A stretch of 6,898 nt of DNA from Clostridiaceae bacterium. Its GTDB lineage: Bacteria > Bacillota > Clostridia > Oscillospirales > Acutalibacteraceae. The DNA lies in the NCBI GenBank assembly GCA_904502175.1, contig CAJGDU010000059.1, positions 1-6,898 of the forward strand, written 5' to 3'. Both the position numbers and the translations under genes were made by a program. Of this stretch, positions 4,640 to 6,898 are shown piece by piece (position 1 is the first letter of the stretch; each line of letters starts with the position of its first letter). The notes below the pieces were generated by a model that saw nothing but the letters and a program-made list of their open reading frames with translations, searched no databases and had not been told where the DNA came from.

Positions 4640-6655
4640 TTAGCCGAAGATGCCTCCGACCGCTGCGATGGCAGTGGCGAAAACGGTGGAAACGACGGTC
4701 ATCAGCTTGATGAGGATGTTGATGGACGGACCCGAAGTATCCTTGAACGGATCGCCGACGGTGTCGCCGACAACAGCAGCGTGATGGGCTTCGGAGCCCT
4801 TGCCGCCGAAGTGACCGGTTTCGATGTACTTCTTGGCGTTATCCCAGGCACCGCCGGAGTTCGCCATGAAGATGGCCATGAGGACGCCGGTGACGAGCGC
4901 GCCGCCGAGCATGCCGCCGAGGGCGGTGGGGCCAAGGATGAATCCGCAGAGAAGGGGAGCGGCGACGGCGATGAGGCCGGGGACGATCATTTCCTTCAGA
5001 GCGGCCTGCGTGGAGATGGAGACGCAGGTCTTGTAGTCCGGTTTCTCGGTTCCTTCCAGGATGCCGGGTTTCTCACGGAACTGGCGACGGACTTCTTCGA
5101 TCATGTTGTTGGCTGCACGACCGACGGACTCCATGGTGAACGCGGAGAACAGGAAGGGCAGCATTCCGCCGATGAGGACACCGGCGACGACCGGAGCGTC
5201 GGTCAGGCTGATGGAAGTGAGGCCGATGGACTGGGTATAGGTGGAGAACAGAGCCAGGGCGGTCAGAGCGGCAGAGCCGATGGCGAAGCCTTTACCGACA
5301 GCGGCGGTGGTGTTACCGACGGAGTCGAGCTGGTCTGTGATCGCACGGACGGACGGGTCAAGTTCTGCCATTTCAGCGATGCCGCCTGCGTTATCACTGA
5401 TGGGACCATAACTGTCGACCGCGACAGTGATGCCGGTGGTGGCAAGCATGCCGACAGCTGCCAGAGCGATGCCGTACAGGCCGCAGGACGCATAGGCGAT
5501 GAGGATGCCGATGGCGATGAGCAGCAGCGGGATGGCGGTGGACTTCATGCCGACCGCAAGACCGGAGATGATGTTGGTGGCGGAGCCGGTCTCGGACTGC
5601 TCCGCGATCTTCTGAACGCTCTTGTACTTGTCAGAAGTGTAGTACTCGGTCAGGGTGCCGATGGCAAGACCGACGACGAGGCCGGCAGTGACAGCCCAGA
5701 AGGGGCCAAGGCCGACGAAGAAGAGTTTGCAGAGGACAAACGCGCCGATGACGGTCAGACCTGCGGAAACCCATTCACCGATCTTCAGGGCAAAGCTGGG
5801 GTCGCCGCCATCTTTACCGCGGACGAAGAAGGTGGAGATGATGGAAGCGATGATGCCGATGGCGGCAAGGACGAGCGGGAATGCGACTCCGCCGTAAGGT
5901 CTGCCGGCCACGGTGGTGACGATACCGGTGGCAGCGGCCACGGTACCAAGGGACAGGGAAGAGATGATGGAGCCGACATAGGACTCATAGAGGTCGGCGC
6001 CCATGCCCGCGACGTCACCGACGTTGTCGCCGACGTTATCGGCGATGACGGCCGGGTTCCGGGGGTCATCTTCCGGGATATTGTTTTCGACTTTACCGAC
6101 AAGGTCGGCACCGACGTCCGCCGCTTTGGTGTAGATACCGCCGCCGACACGGGCGAACAGGGCGATGGACGAAGCACCGAGGCTGAAACCGAACAGGATG
6201 TCGGTACGGCCGGTGATGGCGTAGATGAGGCCGACGCCGAAGAGGCCGAGGCCGACGACGGACATGCCCATGACGGCACCGCCGGAGAAGGCGATGGACA
6301 GGGCTTTGTTCATGCCGCTCTCACGGGCAGCATTCGCCGTTCTGACGTTGGCTCTGGTGGCAACCGTCATGCCGAGGAAACCGGCAAGGACGGAGAAGAG
6401 GGCGCCGACGATGAAGCAGACCGCGGTGGGCCAGCTGATGGCGAAACCGATGACGAGGAAGAACACGGCAACAAAGATGGCCAGGATCTTGTACTCGGAA
6501 GTCAGGAACGCCAGAGCGCCTTCATGGATGTGGTTCGAGATTTCTTGCATTCTCTCGGTGCCGGGGTCAGCCTTTCTGACACGCGCGGAAAGGATGAGCG
6601 CATATGCCAGACCGATGAGGCCCACGACCGGGATGAGATAAAGTAATCCTCCCAT
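4640..6655 (-). CDS. hppA: Membrane-bound ion-pumping pyrophosphatase, K+-dependent and probably Na+-type
   Basis: Integral membrane pyrophosphatase (16 helices in the family) that couples PPi hydrolysis to outward ion pumping. The 671 residues are typical. Substrate and Mg2+ motifs are intact: DVGADLVGKVE at 180-190, EDDPRNP at 195-201, DNVGDNVGDVAGMGADLYESY at 206-226, DSYGPISDNAGGIAEM at 414-429 and GDTVGDPFKDTSGPSIN at 630-646. Ion type: Glu224 in DLYESYVGS sits where Na+-pumping members (such as Thermotoga) have their gate Glu; in plant-type H+ pumps it is one turn later. The VGNTTAAVGKG block at 446-456 has Ala451 where K+-independent members have Lys, so K+ dependence is predicted. Na+ versus Na+/H+ pumping cannot be settled by reading. 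GGAGG (complement of 6665-6669) lies nine bases before the ATG. The gene is monocistronic, with its own promoter and terminator. Confidence 0.98.
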   Translation of the reverse strand: MGGLLYLIPVVGLIGLAYALILSARVRKADPGTERMQEISNHIHEGALAFLTSEYKILAIFVAVFFLVIGFAISWPTAVCFIVGALFSVLAGFLGMTVATRANVRTANAARESGMNKALSIAFSGGAVMGMSVVGLGLFGVGLIYAITGRTDILFGFSLGASSIALFARVGGGIYTKAADVGADLVGKVENNIPEDDPRNPAVIADNVGDNVGDVAGMGADLYESYVGSIISSLSLGTVAAATGIVTTVAGRPYGGVAFPLVLAAIGIIASIISTFFVRGKDGGDPSFALKIGEWVSAGLTVIGAFVLCKLFFVGLGPFWAVTAGLVVGLAIGTLTEYYTSDKYKSVQKIAEQSETGSATNIISGLAVGMKSTAIPLLLIAIGILIAYASCGLYGIALAAVGMLATTGITVAVDSYGPISDNAGGIAEMAELDPSVRAITDQLDSVGNTTAAVGKGFAIGSAALTALALFSTYTQSIGLTSISLTDAPVVAGVLIGGMLPFLFSAFTMESVGRAANNMIEEVRRQFREKPGILEGTEKPDYKTCVSISTQAALKEMIVPGLIAVAAPLLCGFILGPTALGGMLGGALVTGVLMAIFMANSGGAWDNAKKYIETGHFGGKGSEAHHAAVVGDTVGDPFKDTSGPSINILIKLMTVVSTVFATAIAAVGGIFG

Positions 6656-6733
6656 TTCTAGAATCCTCCAATATTAATGAGATTTTCTGACAGACGCGGA
6701 GAGAGGGGAGACTCCTCCTAATCTTTCCCGATA

Positions 6734-6762
6734 ATTCTAACAGAGAAAAGTGCGGAATTCAA
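6734..6762 (-). promoter_or_regulatory. Sigma-70 promoter (extended -10) for hppA
   Basis: On the minus strand, TTGAAT (complement of 6757-6762) and TAGAAT (complement of 6734-6739) are separated by 17 bp, with TG at 6742-6741 giving an extended -10. Transcription should start near 6727, leaving a leader of about 72 bases. That leader contains a second AGGAGG (complement of 6714-6719) that has no start codon in range, besides the true ribosome site next to the hppA ATG. All promoter elements agree well with consensus. Confidence 0.82.
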
Positions 6763-6769
6763 TAATAGA

Positions 6770-6898
6770 AATACATATTATTAGACGTTTTTGACGACAA
6801 ATGTGAAAAAGTGCAAAAAAGGCCGAAATCCGGGGTTTTCCGCAAAAAAGCGCAAAAAGTTCAAAAAAAATTTTCCGAAATCCGAAAACGAAACACAA
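6770..6898. other. Non-coding, A-tract-rich DNA upstream of the hppA promoter
   Basis: No ORF or RNA gene is visible. The stretch carries repeated A- or T-runs beginning near 6806, 6815, 6826, 6836, 6844, 6854, 6863, 6871, 6878 and 6885, mostly 7-11 bases apart and so roughly in phase with the DNA helix. A 10-bp direct repeat, CCGAAATCCG, occurs at 6823-6832 and 6875-6884. Such runs are known to curve DNA and, next to promoters, to help RNA polymerase or nucleoid proteins bind. The neighbouring gene to the right lies outside the window, so this may also be its upstream region. Confidence 0.5.

Noticed and set aside
4781..6646. Long plus-strand ORF (621 codons) opposite hppA
   Set aside because: It is the exact antisense of a well-conserved membrane pyrophosphatase; its product is a low-complexity Asp/Gly-rich chain with no recognisable domain. 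It is a by-product of GC-rich codon use.
6791..6819. TTGACG at 6791-6796 as a plus-strand promoter for a gene to the right
   Set aside because: No -10-like hexamer occurs at 16-18 bp spacing; the sequence there is an A-run.

Overview
The window is a gene-dense, GC-rich bacterial segment. It has six protein genes with good Shine-Dalgarno sites where these are visible, clear sigma-70 type promoters and strong intrinsic terminators. The gene set (membrane pyrophosphatase with Na+-type residues, a LarC nickel-cofactor protein, a GlpC/HdrD-like iron-sulfur protein, a Firmicutes-style nucleoside hydrolase) suggests an anaerobic Firmicute. Class Negativicutes (Dialister/Megasphaera-like) is my best guess, but no marker gene here proves it.

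Layout. Plus strand: 2-427 is a DUF1499 protein at the left edge, possibly cut at its 5' end, followed by a strong terminator. 521-1663 is a soluble protein with two ferredoxin-type clusters and two CCG domains. 1664-1880 is a non-coding stretch with a near-consensus promoter, a folded leader and a 14-bp terminator-like hairpin. 1881-2894 is a nucleoside hydrolase. A bidirectional terminator at 2899-2930 closes the plus-strand block and faces the minus-strand block. Minus strand, in transcription order: hppA (6655-4640) has its own promoter and terminator. mscL (4516-4115) and larC (4099-2942) then form a tight pair, with the larC ribosome site overlapping the mscL stop codon. The right end (about 6770-6898) is non-coding, A-tract-rich DNA upstream of the hppA promoter.

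The main novelty is the larC product. Its first ~270 residues are a normal LarC1 nickel-insertion domain. The CTP-binding LarC2 half is absent and is replaced by a His-containing linker and a complete CsoR/RcnR/FrmR-type (DUF156) repressor domain. In that domain two of the three classical metal-ligand positions are Ala. The second point of interest is the leader of the nucleoside hydrolase gene, which looks like an attenuator or riboswitch of no class I recognise, or else a short stand-alone RNA.

The genes do not form one pathway. hppA is ion-gradient bioenergetics, mscL is osmotic safety, larC is nickel-cofactor metabolism, the iron-sulfur protein is a redox module whose partner is not in the window, and the hydrolase is nucleoside salvage.
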